Shown: piece by piece, positions 44,229 through 59,200 of the stretch | Numbering within the stretch: position 1 is the stretch's first letter | Layout: each line of letters begins with the position of its first letter | NCBI RefSeq assembly: GCF_024362695.1 | Contig: NC_065424.1 | Span: forward strand, 3,260,786 to 3,324,785 | Source: Pectinophora gossypiella | Taxonomy: Eukaryota > Arthropoda > Insecta > Lepidoptera > Gelechiidae | DNA: 64,000 bases | Direction of reading: 5' to 3' | The notes under the pieces: generated by a model | What the model was told of the DNA's origin: nothing | Databases searched by the model: none | What the model saw: the letters and a program-made list of their open reading frames with translations, nothing else | Position numbers and translations under genes: made by a program

Positions 44229-47200
44229 CTATAAGAAAAAGAAAGTGAATTTATTCATGTGATTATAATGAGGTTTACCTGTATGATGATGAAAACCCGA
44301 TTTACCTTCTCTGCCAGGATCACCCCTTTCTCCTCGTCTACCTTCGGGACCTGGCGGACCTACTGGACCTGTAATTAAAGGCTTCATTGAATCAATGAGG
44401 GACTTTTCAGGCGATGTTCCTCAAAAACAATATACATGTCACTGTAAAGATTTTCCTTCGATTAACCTTCTAGTTTCATCCATAACAGACATACAGGGTG
44501 TTAGTGACATCGTAACGAAAACTTTGAGTGATGATTGAGACCATGATTCTGAGATGATATCAAGTGGAATTTTCCGTCGCAAAAGTATGGAACAGAAAAT
44601 AACTTAAAAAAAACGAAAATTTTCATGAATTTTCCGACTGAAAATTCCACTTGATATCAACTCAGAATCATGGTCTGAATCATCCCCCTCAGTATTCGTT
44701 ACGGTGTCACTAACACCCATACCTACTTGTATGGCTACAGTATGTACTTGTGCGGGGTGTAAGTGATATCGTAACGAATACTGAGGGGGATGATTCAGCT
44801 GATTATTCTGAGTTAATATCAAGTGGATTATTTCATCGCAAAAGTATAGAATTGAAAATAATTTAAAAAAACTAAAAAATGAATTTTGCGACGGAAAATT
44901 CCACTTGATATGAACTCAGAATCATGGTCTGAATCATCCCTCTCAGTATTGGTTACGATGTCACTAACACCCTGTATATATTATGCATTTTTTATCTTTG
45001 TTTTGGGTATAAATCATGACCATTTTTATTACACCCAAGCACAATTACATCTTCCACCCATTATTATTCTGATCAAAATAAAGAGAAGCAATATAGGTAG
45101 CAACATAATTCTATACTTACATAATTTGGTTCAAATATCAAGAAATTGCGCACTTACTTTACACTATTTTTACTTTATTTTACACACTTTAAATTGCAAT
45201 ATTGCTTTTTTGGATGAATCGCAACAATATGACCTATTTAAACCCTGAGATCACAAAATTGATAATCTTAAATATTTTAAAGCTGCACCAGCATCTCAGA
45301 GGATTCTTTCAATCTGTTTTTTGTATAAACTGAGGTTTATGTGTTGCTTAGGACTGCTAGACTGCAATAGCCTGTACGGTCACGAGCATTAATATGTATG
45401 TATACACTTTGGTACCATGTCACATTAACTTTTTTGACAGATTGAACTGTCTCACTAAATGTCAAATGTGTTAGTGCGACAGAGTCCTAAAGTGGGTACA
45501 TTATATTGCTCATGACTGTACCAGAGAAGAGACAAGCATGAGGTAGTTAAGAAGACAAATACTGTAATCTATCCAATGTACTACTAAAGGTGTTGATAAC
45601 AAAAATATTCAACACTTACCTGGTGAACCTCTCGGTCCTTCTTGCCCGGGTATGCCCACGCCTTGTGGGCCCCGTTCTCCCTTGTCCCCTTTAGGCCCCG
45701 CTGACCCCTGGCTACCCGGCTTACCCGGCTCTCCCGTCTCACCCGGGTAGCCTCTGGGGCCGGGCTCTCCTGGTTCCCCTGGGACTCCTAGGATGGAAAA
45801 ACAATTTGGTCTTGGAAACCATAAAATTGGAAACAATTACGAAAAGTTCATTGATGACTATACAACGTTCACTCTATTACGTCTAGCTTAGCTGCGTGGC
45901 TTAGCGAGAGATGGAGCGAGCTCTGACAGTCTGCTCCAAACTGTCTCTCTCTGTCAATCGCGTTGTCTGAACTCTTGCTTTCTCTTTCTCTCCCCCCGCA
46001 TATCAAGACCACAGCGCTGCACAACGTCTTGGTCAAACTATAGAACGGGCCATAAAGAGGAGTCCAAAATGTACATACCCGGTGTTCCGGCACGACCTGG
46101 TCTTCCCGGCGGACCTCGCTTGCCTGTCCCTTGTGAAGCGGAAGAAGCTAGGCTGGCAGTCAACTCTTGAAGACGAGCTAGAAAAACAAAACTCTAACAG
46201 GTTCAGTTTATCAGTATAAGTCAGTATAGTTTATAATTAATATCCTATGCCACTTTTTCAACAGCGTAGTGGCGTCATAGGATGGATCACATTGCGTCAT
46301 CGCTTCAGTCATACTGTTTAGGTGAAGGAGGAATGCCCTGTCGCTATACAGGGCCTTTAAAAGGCCACATTGAAGCGATTCATTTAAAAAACCAATGAGG
46401 GACCGCGGTAGTGACCCCCGCGCCAGCTCGTTCCTGGTTCAACAGGTTTCCTTGGCAATAGTGCGCGGTAACGCGGCCAGTATAATGGGCACCTTTGAAC
46501 CGGGTACGAGAGGGGGCGGTATTTTAGACTGACTCACTAGTCATAGTTTGTCTTATAATTTTAAATGTTTTAATTATTCGTAATTTTAAGCGACAAATTG
46601 TATAAATTATTAAGTGATTAGAATCAATAAATTTCTACATAATAAAAACCAATAATGCTATTTCACATTTGCGCATATAAAATTAAGTGCGCAATGTCAA
46701 ATAGCAATATTGCTTTTTAAAATAATTGCTTCGATGTGGTCTTTTTAGCCCCTAGTTGGGTGAATTTCAACAAGTCTAATTTTTTTATCATTTCGGTGAG
46801 ATTTTTTATTTTAATACTTTTCTTCACATATTTGACGACAAATAAAACTTTAACCTATTTTGAATTATGTGCGTGAGTGGGCATCAAATACGATCGAAAC
46901 TTACTGAGATATTTAAAATTGAATTTTTATGAGTCCACTGAAATGATAAGTACCCACTGAAATGATATAAATGTACACCGAAATGATATAAATGTACACT
47001 GAAATGATAATGAGTCCACTGAAATGAAATTAACCCACGGAAATGATACAGTCAAGAAAAATTGTGCTGCTTAGCTAGGGTTCCGTACAAAGTAAAGTTC
47101 GATTTATACATAAATAGCCTATATACGTCTCACTGCTGGGCACAGGCCTACTCTCAATTAACCCTGGGGGAGGGTATGGAGCATACTCCATCACGCTGCT

Positions 47201-50200
47201 TCACTGCGGGTTGGTGGAGATCGATTTATACATTCTTAGATAAATAGTTCAATACTTACTAAATAAAAAATAGTTTAATACTATTTACTAATAGTAATAG
47301 ATTGTTGTTCATTTCTTACATCGAGCAATAAAAAATGCATTTAGTTGTTGTCAATATGTGGAGCCGTGGTAGCCTAGTTGGTAGAACGCTTGCCTCTCAC
47401 TTTGAGGTCGCAGGTTCATGTTTAGATCAGAAATGATTGTCACATGCTCAGCGGAGAAGAAAAACATCGTGAGGAAACCCACATTCCCGAAAATTCCATT
47501 TTCGGAGGTATGTGACCTAATGTGTATTGGGCTGGTTTCCCCTTCGTGGGTTGGAAGGTGAGACAGGCAGTCGCTTCTGTAAAATACTGGACCTGTCAAA
47601 TCTTCAAGTTAGGTAAGCGGACCCTGTGAAAAATCGGGATAATGCTAGGGGGATGATGCTTATTGACAATATGTCTTTTTTTTGTGGCTATTGTCATTGC
47701 TTCTTTATTACTTACCTACATTTTTTTAAATAATATAGGTTCACGTAGGATCACAATCTCACCTGATGGTAAATGACGATGTGGTCTAGGGTGGATCACA
47801 CTTACCTAGCAAATGCCTATTCACCCTAGTCTTGAAGTCTCCTAGATTATAACGAGTTGGAAGTTATATCCATACCCAAGAGCTCGAGATTAGGTAATTC
47901 ACTCCGGAAAGTCCCAGTCAGGAGGAAATGACTCCGTTTTGCGGTGAACAGATACGCCTGGGTCATGGAAGCGTTGAGTCCAACCTACTTGTTGTCACCT
48001 CAGTCTGAGAAGGACTTAAGGGGCAGTTTCACACGATTCACAAGATCCTCTCTGAGGGCACTATCATCTCTGGTGCTTACGCGTGTATTGGACATGTATC
48101 TCTCCGTCACTGTGCTATCGTCTGCATGTGTACCTAAATAAATAAATAAATCATTGATAGAAAAAACGTGGCGGAGAGAACAGATCCCTGAGGGAGTCCG
48201 GCATTAATAGCATGTAGATCAGACAAGCACCCATCAACTACTACCCGAATCAATCTATCCCTATCTATCCAATTACATAGGCTAGAAGGGATCCTGAATA
48301 TATCAAGGGACATAACAAGATCCTCGCCTTGATTCTAGATTGCCTCACTCCATAAGCGTGTAGCATACACAAGAAGAACATCAGTTGACCTATCTCTGAG
48401 TAAATTGTTGGCTTCAAGGTACGCCAGGAGGCGGTTGTTCAGGATTAGCGGCGGTTGTACCGAGATGGGGCGGTAGTTAGCAGGGTTGGTACGAGTGCCT
48501 TTTTTGGGCATACACTGCACACTAGCAAGGTTCCATGGTTTCGGGAATTGTCCTGAACCCAGAGAGAGCAGGTAGAGGCGTGTCAGTAGGAGACTATTCA
48601 GGTGCACAGTTCCGCAGTACTATTGCTGGGATATCATCAGGACTACTGACCTTATTCACGTCTAGAGTGCGAAGCATTTTTATACGGCAGAAGTTTGCTT
48701 CGACCGATTTGACTAGCGGCTAAAAGGTTTTACTACCAGCTCATTCAGTTTGGCATAAATTTGGCCAATATTGTCGAAACGTGCCCTGCGCATTGTCTTC
48801 TTGCAAGACTTTGCAGCGGTATTCAGGGAACTTTTCAGAGCCCGCATGTTAGGAGGCATATTAGAGCTTCTGCACTAGCATACTCCGCGATGTACCATGA
48901 GCGAGCCTTATCGTCAGATGATATGTCAGAAAATGGGATAGAGTATTCCATTGCCTGACAACTAATATGGCATCTCCGCAGCTCGTCGAGTCTTCTGAAG
49001 AAAAGCAAACCTCACGCCAAGGATAGGATGCGAAGAAGTGCCGCATCTCATCCCAATCTGCTAGCGTGTGTCACCATATTTGCCTCGATCCTCTGGGGCT
49101 AGAATTAGGTGGGGAATAGACAGACACATATCTCACCAGACAATGGTCGGATGTTCTCAAGGGGGAAGTCACTGATAGAGATTGATATTGGTCCGGATCA
49201 GTTATCAGCAAAAGGTCCAAGCAGTTGGCGCTATAGTTAGCAACGTCAGGTATCTTTGTAACGCAATTCACCAGATGTGAGAGATTTTGCCACACATGGC
49301 AAAAGCTTGCGCCTCTTTGCCAGCATGGTTGGTCTTCTGGAATGGGACAACCACTCTTGCTGGTGGGCGTTGGAGTCCCGGAGAAGAACAAGTTGCGCTG
49401 AAAGATACCTCCGCCGTGCCAACTCCACTGTCCTACTGAGGTAGGTGAATAACCTGCTTGTCTCAGAGTTACCGCTGTGCGATCGGTAGACACTGGTGTA
49501 AACTATTTTATCCAGGCCAGTGTCCACCAGGATCTAAAGAACGGATAAGTCTGGGTATTCAAGGTTACCGAGAAAAACAGAAAGAGGAGTTTGATAGAAG
49601 GTTATATGACGTTTTCCAATCACCCAAAATGGTTTTGGCAAACCATGAGATCATCTCGAGGAAAAATAAAATAGCTCCACAGAACTGTTAAAAAGGCCCT
49701 TAAAACAATACCTAATTCGAAACAAAAATTTAACACACGGATCTCTAAAACTTAACGGTTTTATCATTTCAGTGTTACTTATCATTCCCATGGACTGTTA
49801 TTGGCATTTCAGTCCACCGAATCCACCGGAATGATAACACCGAGATGATAAAAAACAGGTTATTTTTGTATAAACTGTGAATTTAAATAACTATCGAAAA
49901 ATCGACACTTCTCAAACAAAACAGTACTTGCAGCCGATTTAACACATCAATATGAAATAAATTGAACTAATCTAACACGAGTTATAATGGCTACCGAAAT
50001 GATTTTTTACTGATTTCTTTTTGTCCCCCTATCACCGAAATGATAAATTTCTTTTTTTGGCGGGAAACCATTACACGCTGTGACGGGTATGTTCACGTCT
50101 AGCGGTCGAGCCGAACCAATGCGAGGTGTTGGCAGGTAAGGAGGTGTCATAGAAACAATGTTGACGGAGTTATTCTACCAAAACTTACTGTCCTCTGAAA

Positions 50201-53200
50201 TGATAACTTTTTTTCCGACAAAATTTAACTGCCTGTCAAATGTATGAGAAGGAAGGTAAACAGACAGAAATAGTTTTTGTTGTTAGATTATTTAATAATT
50301 TAACGAAATTCTATCAATTTAAATCCCAATAATAGAAAATAATTGTAGAGCAAGACATTTTATAAGCGATAATGGGTTACGGACAAGCTACCGAAATGAT
50401 AAAATGACACTTTAAAAATTTTTTTCAGCGTGTTACAGTTGCTGAAACTGAATGATTTTTTTTGCCAAAGTAGAGGACTACTTACTTTACCCTGAAAAAA
50501 TATTCAAAATCATTTAGCAGAACTTTGCACTACCGTTCTCAGCCAAGACAAGTTTTTTTTTCGCTTTTGCAATTCACCCAGTTACCTTATCTATGTATAT
50601 CAAATATCGCTGCAAGTTGTCTTTTCTTCTTGTGTCTTCTTACGAGGGCGTGAATCTAGGTTACTTACATAGTAAAACTTCATCATCTCCCTAGCATTGT
50701 CCCTTTTTCCCAGGGTCCGCTTACCTAACTTGAAGTTTTGACAGGACCGGCTTTTACAGAAGCAACTGCCTGTCTGACCTTCCAACCCGCGAAGGGAAAA
50801 CTAGTCACATAAGTACCTCCGAAAATGCATTTTTCATGTATGTGAGTTTCCTCACGATGTTTTCCTTCACCGCTGAGCACGTGATAATCATTTATGATCC
50901 AAACATGAATTCGAAAACAAACATGAATTTTGACATACTTAAATAGGTTTAGGCCTGTGCTGGGATTCCAATCAATCTCAAAGTGAGAGGAAAGCCTTCT
51001 ACTAACTGGGATATCACGACTCCATACACATAAGTAAACAGTAAATCATACAAGCTAATGTTTTAAAAGAATATATTTTGTTACGCTCATCCCACATTAT
51101 ACTTGTTCAGAATATTCAATTAAATATTTTCAGCAACAGGTTACAGCCTCTCAACTCAAGTTTTACGTGTAATAACTGTACCACCTGCGACAGTTTACGA
51201 CTCACCTCTTATCAGGTCCTCGCATATGTTGCGCACTTCATTCTCCGATATTGAAGGTGACTGCAATAAAGAAATTAATTACTTACATAGAGCATTGGAT
51301 ACCTTCTACTTTACTTTTTGTGTGTGATCCTGATTATAGGAATTTGAACAGCGAAGCGCCACCGCCACGGTTGTTAAAAATAACCCCATAATACGAATCA
51401 ATACGACCAAATCACAACGGTCAAATCAAATCAATTTATTTGCGAGAATACAAAAATACAAAAAGGTGGTAAAGTAAATTACTAAACAGTGTTGCAATGT
51501 GTTCAATGTAAACAGTGTGTGTGTTTAGTTTCAGTAGTTTTAGGCGGATGAGACGTTCGTTATGTAAAATTGACGATTCAAAGTGTACTTAACTATGTTA
51601 CCTACTGAATAAAGATATTTTTGAATTTGAATTTGAATTTGTTCGGCCTGCATGCAGGCGTACAAATATAAAAAAAAGTTATACAAAACTTACCCTTTAT
51701 CCTGTAAAATTCAAAAATGTTTATTTTTCAAAATTGGCTTACATAGTCAGCGCTTTTTGAACGTCAAAAATTAAATTACATAATATTATATAACTAGCTG
51801 TAAAACTACATTTGGATGACTCCGTTGAATATTTTTCCATCCATTTTGCTTACGATTCATGACTACTTACTGTTTCTTCAATTTCAATGAGATAAAAATT
51901 ACCTGTACAACGGAGTGCGGGGCAGGCGGCGCGGGCAGGCCTGGCGGCCCTCTCTGCCCAGGTGCACCCGGGATGCCATCCGACCCGTCCCTGCCAGGAC
52001 GTCCCGGCAATCCCGGCTCGCCTTTCTGAAAAGGTTTGGAAAAAGAATCTGATAAGTTTACATTCAGGGATTTAGATATAAAGAAGAAGTACTAGAAATT
52101 ATCATAGATATCCATTTCAGAAAAATATTTAATTACTTACTAAAATAATAAAAAAGAATGCCAATAGGCTATACGCTTAAGGACCAAAGAAAGAAACGTT
52201 TAGTTATTTACCCCTTTTCCCTGTAGTTATAACGAAAGTCCATAATGTAATATCAAAATCCACTAGGTACATTAGCGGATCCTCTTACTACGCATCCGCA
52301 CGTCATATACCTAGGGATATGTATAATATCCCTTCGGCATGTAAGAAAAAAAAACATTAACATCAAAAAAAAAATAAAAAAAAATATCATAAAACAAATA
52401 AAAAAAAAAAAAAAAAAAAAAATTAAAATATCATAGAACAAATTGTGAATTGTGAAATTGTGAAATTGTGAACTCTTGTATTGTAGGTACCTACTAATTG
52501 GAAAGTTACCTCTCCTGTTTTCCCGATAGGGCCCGGAGGCCCCGGTACTGGGACACTTTGTGACCCAGTAGCTGTGGCCCCAGGCGGCCCAGGGGGGCCT
52601 GGCAGTCCTCGTTGACCTTCTGGACCCTTTAACATATTTAATAAACGGCTTAGCTTAACTTTACAGTGGAACAATGGGTTTAAGGAAAGACTAATACCCA
52701 TGGAAATTGTTACTGAGGGGGATGATTCAGACCATGATTCTGAGTTAAATTTTCCGTCGCAAAAATCATGTTTTTTTGTGTTATTTAAATTATTTTAAAT
52801 TCTTTAATTTTGTGATGGAAAATTGGTATGTCTATTTGTTATAATTTAAATTGTACAGTGATCTTCTATCTAACAGAGTCAATTCCCAAATACTTCATAA
52901 GAATAAATTACCTGTGGTCCCTCAGGCCCTCTTTCTCCAGCGGGACCAGGGCCTCCCGGAGGTCCTCTGTCTCCGGGGATTCCCGGCATGCCTTGAGGCC
53001 CTTCTGGTCCAGGTAAACCCTGAAGATCAAACAAGACAACTTTTTATATTAAGATAGGTTTGGTACACGACAATATCAATGTCTTTTAGTAAGGAGCCAA
53101 ATCGCAAAAAGGCCCCATGCTGGGCGCCATTTGCGAATTACTATTTATCAATGTTACCACTAAAAAATAAATGAACCATGAGCTTTTGATATTCAAGCAA

Positions 53201-56200
53201 AAATCGATCGAATTTAACTATTAGTGTCCATTTTAGTTAGTTGTCAGACTTATTGGCGGTAAAGCCGCTTGGAAGTGCAATTTCAACCAACATACCCGAG
53301 CCCCATCTATTCCCGGCGGTCCCCTCACTCCTGAGTCTCCATCTCTGCCCGGCCTACCTGGCGCTCCCCTTTCACCTTTGGCACCTGAGTAATACAAGTA
53401 ATGTATTTTTTTCCTCCTAAGCCATAACACCTTGCGAAATGACGTAGATTCAAAAATGACCTTCAACAAGTTTATCCATAATTTTATATATTCAATTAAT
53501 GATTCTTATTTTTAATAAAATTCAAAAAAGTCAGACTTTATTTGCGCATTTGGAAGTCTCGTAACAACAACCTGAACGACAATTTAACTATGGTTAATAC
53601 GGCAAAGTCCGTCCGACCTACAATTTTGGGTTCCATTTTGCCCTTGAAACATGATTACGCCACATAAGAGTAAAGCGCTATTATTATTTTAATGTAAGTA
53701 ATTAATTTAACGTTTTATCGACAAACTGACACTCACCATGGATAAGAGAAGCGTTGATATTGGCTGCAGGCCCCGGCAGGCCGGGGAACCCACGCTCCCC
53801 GGGAGGCCCCATCGGGCCTGGAGGACCCGGCTCTCCCTGGTACATCAATCTTAATATTAGCACATTATGGTATCATTTTATATGGGCTTGTCAATAATTA
53901 AGCAAAGGATGTTTAATGCTACAGAACGAGATATAGACAGCGATCGTTCCATGGACACAAGCACTTGTAAGAAAACATTCAAGAGAATAATGCCACAAAT
54001 TATGTCTTACATCTCTTCCATGGGATCCTGGTATCCCTGCGAGTCCCACTAGCCCAGGTTCTCCTTGTTCACCTGAGACATTAAATTAAGTGCTGTTAGA
54101 TAGAAAAGAATCGATCGACCTAATGTCGACTGAAACATCACTATGCTAATGACTGTCACAACACTAGTTTGCGTACTTTGGGAGATCTAATTCTTACCAC
54201 GCATTGAGACGATTGTAAAATGTTATCTTATTGAAATTGTACTGAACTGGGGGGTTAAAAATGCCACATTAAAGCAATTCATCTAAAAAAGTAACATGTA
54301 GTAGTATTTGACATTTGTTTGCATTGCGCACTTACTTTTATATGCGCAAATGTCATGTTGAAATTATTTTTTTTTAAATGAATTGCTTCGATGTGGCATT
54401 TTAACCTCCTTGGTCGTTCTGTTTAATAGTACATAAAAAAAATAACAACAACCACATAATATTGCGTCACGCCTGACTGAGGCGTATAGTATGTGCACCC
54501 AACGTTTTTAAGTTCCAAAAAAAACTTAATAAAATAAAAAATAAAACACCTAAAACAAAAAATTACTTTCAAAATCCTTTTATTAAATGAAATATCCCAG
54601 CCGTTGGTCCCGGCTGCATTAGCAGTCGTTAATAACCACCAATCCGCACTGGGCCCGTGTGGTGGTTTAAGGCCCGATCTCCCTATCCATCCATAGGGAA
54701 GGCCCGTGCCCCAGCAGTGGGGACGTTAATGGGCTGGTGATGTTGATGTTAATATACTGATGATAAATGCCAAATAGAATCTTACGAATAATGTTTAGCT
54801 GGAGTTAAGATGCCTAAATCAGTCTACGGCCCCAGAGTGAATAGACGAAGACAATTGGGCGAGGCATTACATACCTTTCTGTCCAGCATCGCCTTTATCG
54901 CCCTTAGGTCCTCGTTTTCCGGGAGGTCCTTCGGGTCCTACTACTCCAAGATCAGTTGCCTGAAATGTGTGAAATCTCCGATGAAAAAATAATAAATTAA
55001 TATACTTAGGTGAATTAAATAGGGTGACATCAAAATGACGTTAGTTTGTGGTGATAAACTAACAAATAACAACTTAAGCCAGAGCTGAACCCTGGCCTTT
55101 TTTCGGTGGACGGCGGCACCCATGTACATTTATAGTTTGTGTTTTTTATTTTATTCTTAGATTAAGGAATTAAATTGCGTAAGTAAATGCAAATGTTTGT
55201 TGTGGTTTGACCGAAATAAACGATTTTATTATTATTTTCATATTTTTTTTTTATTATTATTATTTATTTATTAAAAATAAGTACGGTGCAACAAAAACCA
55301 ACTTTGGTTTGTCCGTACACCGACATTCACCATCGTCGCTTCCAATTTGCAATATAATATCATGCTCGAACAAATAGTACAATAAAGAACATGTAGGTAG
55401 GAATCTATACACTTGCAAACGAAGTACACAAAAACTAGTAGTATTTTCGTATCAACAGTGGCTGCAAGTTGTCTTTGATTACTTGTGGCTCTGCCCACCC
55501 CATTAGGGATTACGGGCGTGAGTTTATGTATGTATGTATTATTATTATTTTCTTAACGTTTACGAGCAGTTTAGCTCCCCTTTCGGAGGGTATTTACCAG
55601 AGACACGGCTCACTTATTATTATTATGTATGTCACTTCCATATCTCAGGCCTATGGAGTTCCGGACTTTTGGAAGGCGTGGGTGGGGCCAAAGCCAACAC
55701 GTAGAGGCCCCTTAAGAAAATTTAATCTAAATTATTATTAAAAAAATGGTTGCCAGATAAGTGTTTGTAGGACACTTACATTGATGAATCCCCCTGGTTC
55801 ACCCTTTTCGCCCCTGTCTCCTTTAGGTCCCAATGGTCCGACTGGCCCAGGGGGACCCTCTGTTCCTCTGATACCCTAGAAAACATTAAAAAAAGATTTG
55901 ACTTGACTTGATTAAAAATGGCATATTACTTAAATCAATTAATAATGTAAAAAAGCAATATTGTTATTTGCCTTTCGTTGGCTTTGAGCACTTACTTTTA
56001 TAAATGTCAAATTGCGTCATTGCTTTTTAGATGAATGACGGGCTTTCCAGAGTACGTTCCTCAAAATCAATATAGATGGCGCTGTACAGATTTTTTCTTC
56101 GTTTAACCTTCTAATATCATGAATAAGAGACATATTTCATCTTTGTATTTGGGTATAAATGATGACCCTTTTTATTACACCCAGGCACAATTATATCTTC

Positions 56201-59200
56201 CACGTGATTTGCTGATATGTCATTCCGCTCTATTAAAGTACCTTGGATATATGACTTTAGTAAGTAATTACTACTTATATTCGAAAGCGCGTGAATTGAT
56301 TTTTTGAATTTGTTGGACGTACTCACCGGTAATCCTGTGGGGCCTCGTGGCCCCGTCTGGCCCGGCGGGCCAACTGGTCCCTGCACAGATTGAAAAAAAT
56401 TAAAATAAAAAGAAATCAAATATTACACTTTAATTCGAATAATCTTGAAACTATTCATAATTCATTTATTCGCCTTAAAAGTGGTAGGTACAGTTTGCAG
56501 ATGGTATTCCTATCAGGAAGGTCAGAAATTCATAATGTAAACTAACTTTTAAACTATATTTATGATTTGTAACTTTGTTTTGTTCGCATGAAGTAAATTT
56601 ATTATTATTATTTGTATAGCGTTTCCATATCTCGGGCCTATGAAGTCCCGGACTTTTGGAAGGCATGCGTGGGGCCGAAACCAACACGTCCCCTTAAGAC
56701 AATTTAATCTAAATGTGGTGTGACACCAACCGACGATTACCGGGCGATTCTGGTTGCACTATGGGAGTACACGCAGAGACAATCCCCGGTTCGTGTAGGA
56801 CTATTGCAGATTATGGGAACAAAGGGAACTGAACTATTGGGTTGGGGATTAGTGGATACTGGGGCTATGGGGGACTATGGCGCCTGCTCGACAAATGTTG
56901 GTAAGCATGGATACAATGAGCAGGCGGTGACGCGCCACTCACTTATTATTATTATTTATTATGGTTATTATATAAATTTATTATTAATATTGCTTCTATG
57001 CTGTTCTGGGAGCAAATAAAAAACATAGAACACGTTCAGCTGCTTGTCTTCCCGGGCATGTCGTAAAAACCGACAGAGGGATTGTGTCCTCTAACATGAT
57101 GGACTAATGTTATGGGCGATAGGCTGATCCCTTATCACCATAAAGTTCATCATATCCAGCTTACGACATCGTATCAACAGTGGCTGCAAGTTGTCTTTGA
57201 TTACTTGTGGCTCTGCCCACCCCATTAGGGATTAAGGGCGTGAGTTTATGTATGTGTGTATTATTATTAATATAATAGGAATATCTTTACTTACAGCGGG
57301 GCAGGTAGCGTTGCAAAGTGGAACTCCAACCACAGATGAACTTGATGAGGATTCTACTGCGTACTGGCAATTGAGAACGAAATAAATAAAGATTCTCGCA
57401 CTTTATACAATAGTAAACTATTTTTAACGGGTCGATGTTAAATAAGAAAACGTCGGGAAAACAAAATTGAAAAGGCTATCGTTTTTTGGCTCATTTAACA
57501 TTTAATTATTATATCATTTCATCTTGTAACAACTATAGCGAGTAAAATAAACGCGCCACCGATTGGTGTTAATCGCGCGCCAAATAAGCGCACTGTCCGC
57601 CCGCCCGCTCGCTACCTCTCGCCATAGTTTTTGTTGTTAATTTTCTTAATTTGTTTTTCACTGATTTATTTTACAATATTCTTTATTTTTTATAGTTTAA
57701 CTTCTTGAGTAAATAACTAAACAGTGCAAAGTGTTTTTATTTGAAGGACGGCTATACAACCATGTAAAGATAAAGATAATATGTATCCAAGCAAATAAAA
57801 TTATTCTATTCTATTCTTATTCTAATCACATATCGACCCTTTAAAAATATAGTTTACTTACAATAAATAAATATATTTAAAAAATAACGGCTGGAACCAC
57901 ACAAGTAAATTTAATTAACAGCGAATTTTAAAAAGGAATTTGAATAAAGTAAGTTTTACTTAATGCCAATTATAGTACAGCTACATACCAATGGAGGCGC
58001 CTGGGTGGCAATCAGGGTTTCAGCTTTTTCCTGGTAAACAATTGCATGCCAATTTTGAGTATCTGATAATTTCGATTAGGTAGACAACCTAGAAACTCGG
58101 TGGCGCAGCGGTAAACGCGCTCGGTCTGCGATTGTTGAAGTTAAGCAACTTACGCAAAGGAAATTTGACGTCGGATGACGTCAGCGCTGGGCTAACCTTG
58201 AAATGTTAGCTGTCAGTTTTGAGCATACCTAGTCTTCTTGTACCATGGCCACAACGATATTCCTACTCTGTTCACCCCAAAAGACATAACAATGTACTTA
58301 CAATTTCCTCACAGCTCTCCTTAGTGATGTAATAGCGATTGCAACTGATAGACAACCACTGAAGGTCTATCTGAAAACAACAAGGAACTTTGTTGGGCAT
58401 CGGCAAATATTAGGATAGGTAACTTACTCGTTTGGTGATCAAATACTTACGGGAGATGCGAGCTAGATACATGAAACGTCCTAAACTTTCATGCAGGACA
58501 CAAAAAGGGTCGAAACTTGGAGTAACACGGACTTCCGAAGTCGTTTTTTTAATTCTTTGACAGTCGTAAGCGAAGAATAACTTTTCATCATAATAACCTT
58601 ATTGTATTGTATCTACATACAATACTCCTCCGCCTCTATTTAACCTTTTCTTTCTTTATTTCCTTATTCATACTTCAGATGGAATAGTCCGGTTATTATG
58701 ATGAAAAGTGATTCTTCGCTTACAGCTGTCAAAGAATTAAAAATCGACTTCGGAGGTTTTGTGTCCTTTTTAAACTTTTTATGTCCTGCATGAAAAGTTT
58801 AGGCGCGGCGCCGGTTCATAGGTACTACTACCTACGAACCCGCGCCGCGTCGATATATTTCTATGTAAACGCGTGCACATAAACTCGAACATGACATAAA
58901 TCCCCCCTTATCCTATGTCATAAGCTCTGCGTACCGCCTCTTTATGCATTGAGATTAAGAACTTCATATCAAAAGTGGCTGCAAGATGTCTTCTAATTAC
59001 TTGTGTGTATGTATGTGGGTGTGTTTGTGTGTGCTTGTGTATGACTACTTACGGGAGCAGGGGTTCCATCTTCATTAGACACGATGGTCACATTTGTTAC
59101 GTCACTGAAGTCATAATCTCCGACCTTCTCTGGTCTCAGCTGCAACATACGAATTAATATGAACGTCATAAAATAAGTCTTCTTCTTCACTCGTGTGAAT

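Larger units (their letters stand above)
46753..50586. mobile_element. Large element with repeated GAAATGATAA motifs
   Basis: Inverted ends TAGTTGGGTGAATTTCAA (46753) and, on the minus strand, TAACTGGGTGAATTGCAA (50586). Between them, outside later insertions, the motif ACYGAAATGATAA recurs at least twelve times, six of them in a cluster at 46933-47050. Later insertions are a SINE A tail, a SINE C and a LINE. No transposase frame was found. Boundaries are inferred from the short inverted ends. Confidence 0.55.

Noticed and set aside
45869..46093. Small minus-strand open frame ending MPEHRVCTFW
   Set aside because: It starts in the collagen exon at 46079 out of frame and runs through the intron. 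There is no homology.
52253..52441. Phe-rich apparent membrane protein
   Set aside because: It is caused by the A-rich low-complexity run.
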